The translations under genes and the position numbers were made by a program. A stretch of DNA of 34,077 bases from CAVTWH01 sp963850915 (GTDB taxonomy: Bacteria > Actinomycetota > Actinomycetes > Mycobacteriales > Micromonosporaceae). Location: NCBI GenBank assembly GCA_963850915.1, contig CAWKND010000002.1, positions 1 through 34,077 of the forward strand. Reading direction: 5' to 3'. This document shows positions 34,077-34,077 of this stretch, piece after piece. Below the pieces are notes generated by a model. It was given only the letters and a program-made list of their open reading frames with translations, was not told the origin of the DNA and made no database searches. The first letter of the stretch is position 1, and each line of letters opens with the position of its first letter.

Positions 34077-34077
34077 C

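Overview
This 34-kb window is a block of chromosomal core genes from a very GC-rich actinobacterium. GTG and TTG starts, GTGA/ATGA stop-start overlaps, TANNNT -10 boxes close to start codons and the gene order all fit the Actinomycetes. From gene content and protein style I infer Micromonosporaceae (a Micromonospora/Salinispora-like strain). The order (TPR protein, HAD phosphatase, tlyA, nadK, recN, steA, steB/mctB, pyrG, NUDIX, xerD, parA-like, scpA, scpB, rluB, cmk, der) matches, from memory, the Mycobacterium tuberculosis Rv1691-Rv1713 neighbourhood. I see no prophage, insertion sequence, CRISPR array or defence island.

Layout: a strong hairpin (12-46) ends an upstream unit outside the window. 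A giant Gly/Arg-rich repeat + TPR + acidic-tail protein (91-3633) is coupled to a HAD phosphatase. An SCP2-domain gene lies on the minus strand (4671-5009). A phasin-like protein with a Lys/Ala tail, a small acidic protein and tlyA are translationally coupled, followed by nadK and recN. Then comes an envelope block: steA, steB/mctB, a WecA/MraY-like protein, a MurJ-family flippase, a GT-B glycosyltransferase and a large AlkP-like polytopic membrane protein (10190-18411). pyrG has its own promoter and a structured leader, followed by NUDIX and VOC genes. ald and xerD come next. A minus-strand XRE regulator faces a ParA ATPase across a divergent promoter region. The ParA gene opens a run of scpA-scpB-rluB-methyltransferase-cmk-der (chromosome segregation, RNA modification, nucleotide and ribosome assembly functions). 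A secreted DUF2207 membrane protein and tRNA-Pro(GGG) close the window.

Data quality: the TPR gene, tlyA, nadK, recN and the AlkP-like gene carry ten apparent single-base indels, mostly in or beside G/C runs. Each gene returns to its expected length when these are repaired. Sequencing error is therefore more likely than gene decay, especially because nadK is normally indispensable. The methyltransferase at 29070-29611 is different: about 50 internal codons are absent.

Most notable observations: (1) an RGG/YSGG-type low-complexity domain fused to TPRs and a poly-acidic tail; (2) a strong excess of GTAC/GGTACC in all codon phases; (3) a roughly 400-residue acidic repeat extension on ScpB; (4) a lipid-linked-glycan-like module between steB and pyrG; (5) a pyrG leader hairpin that covers its ribosome binding site.
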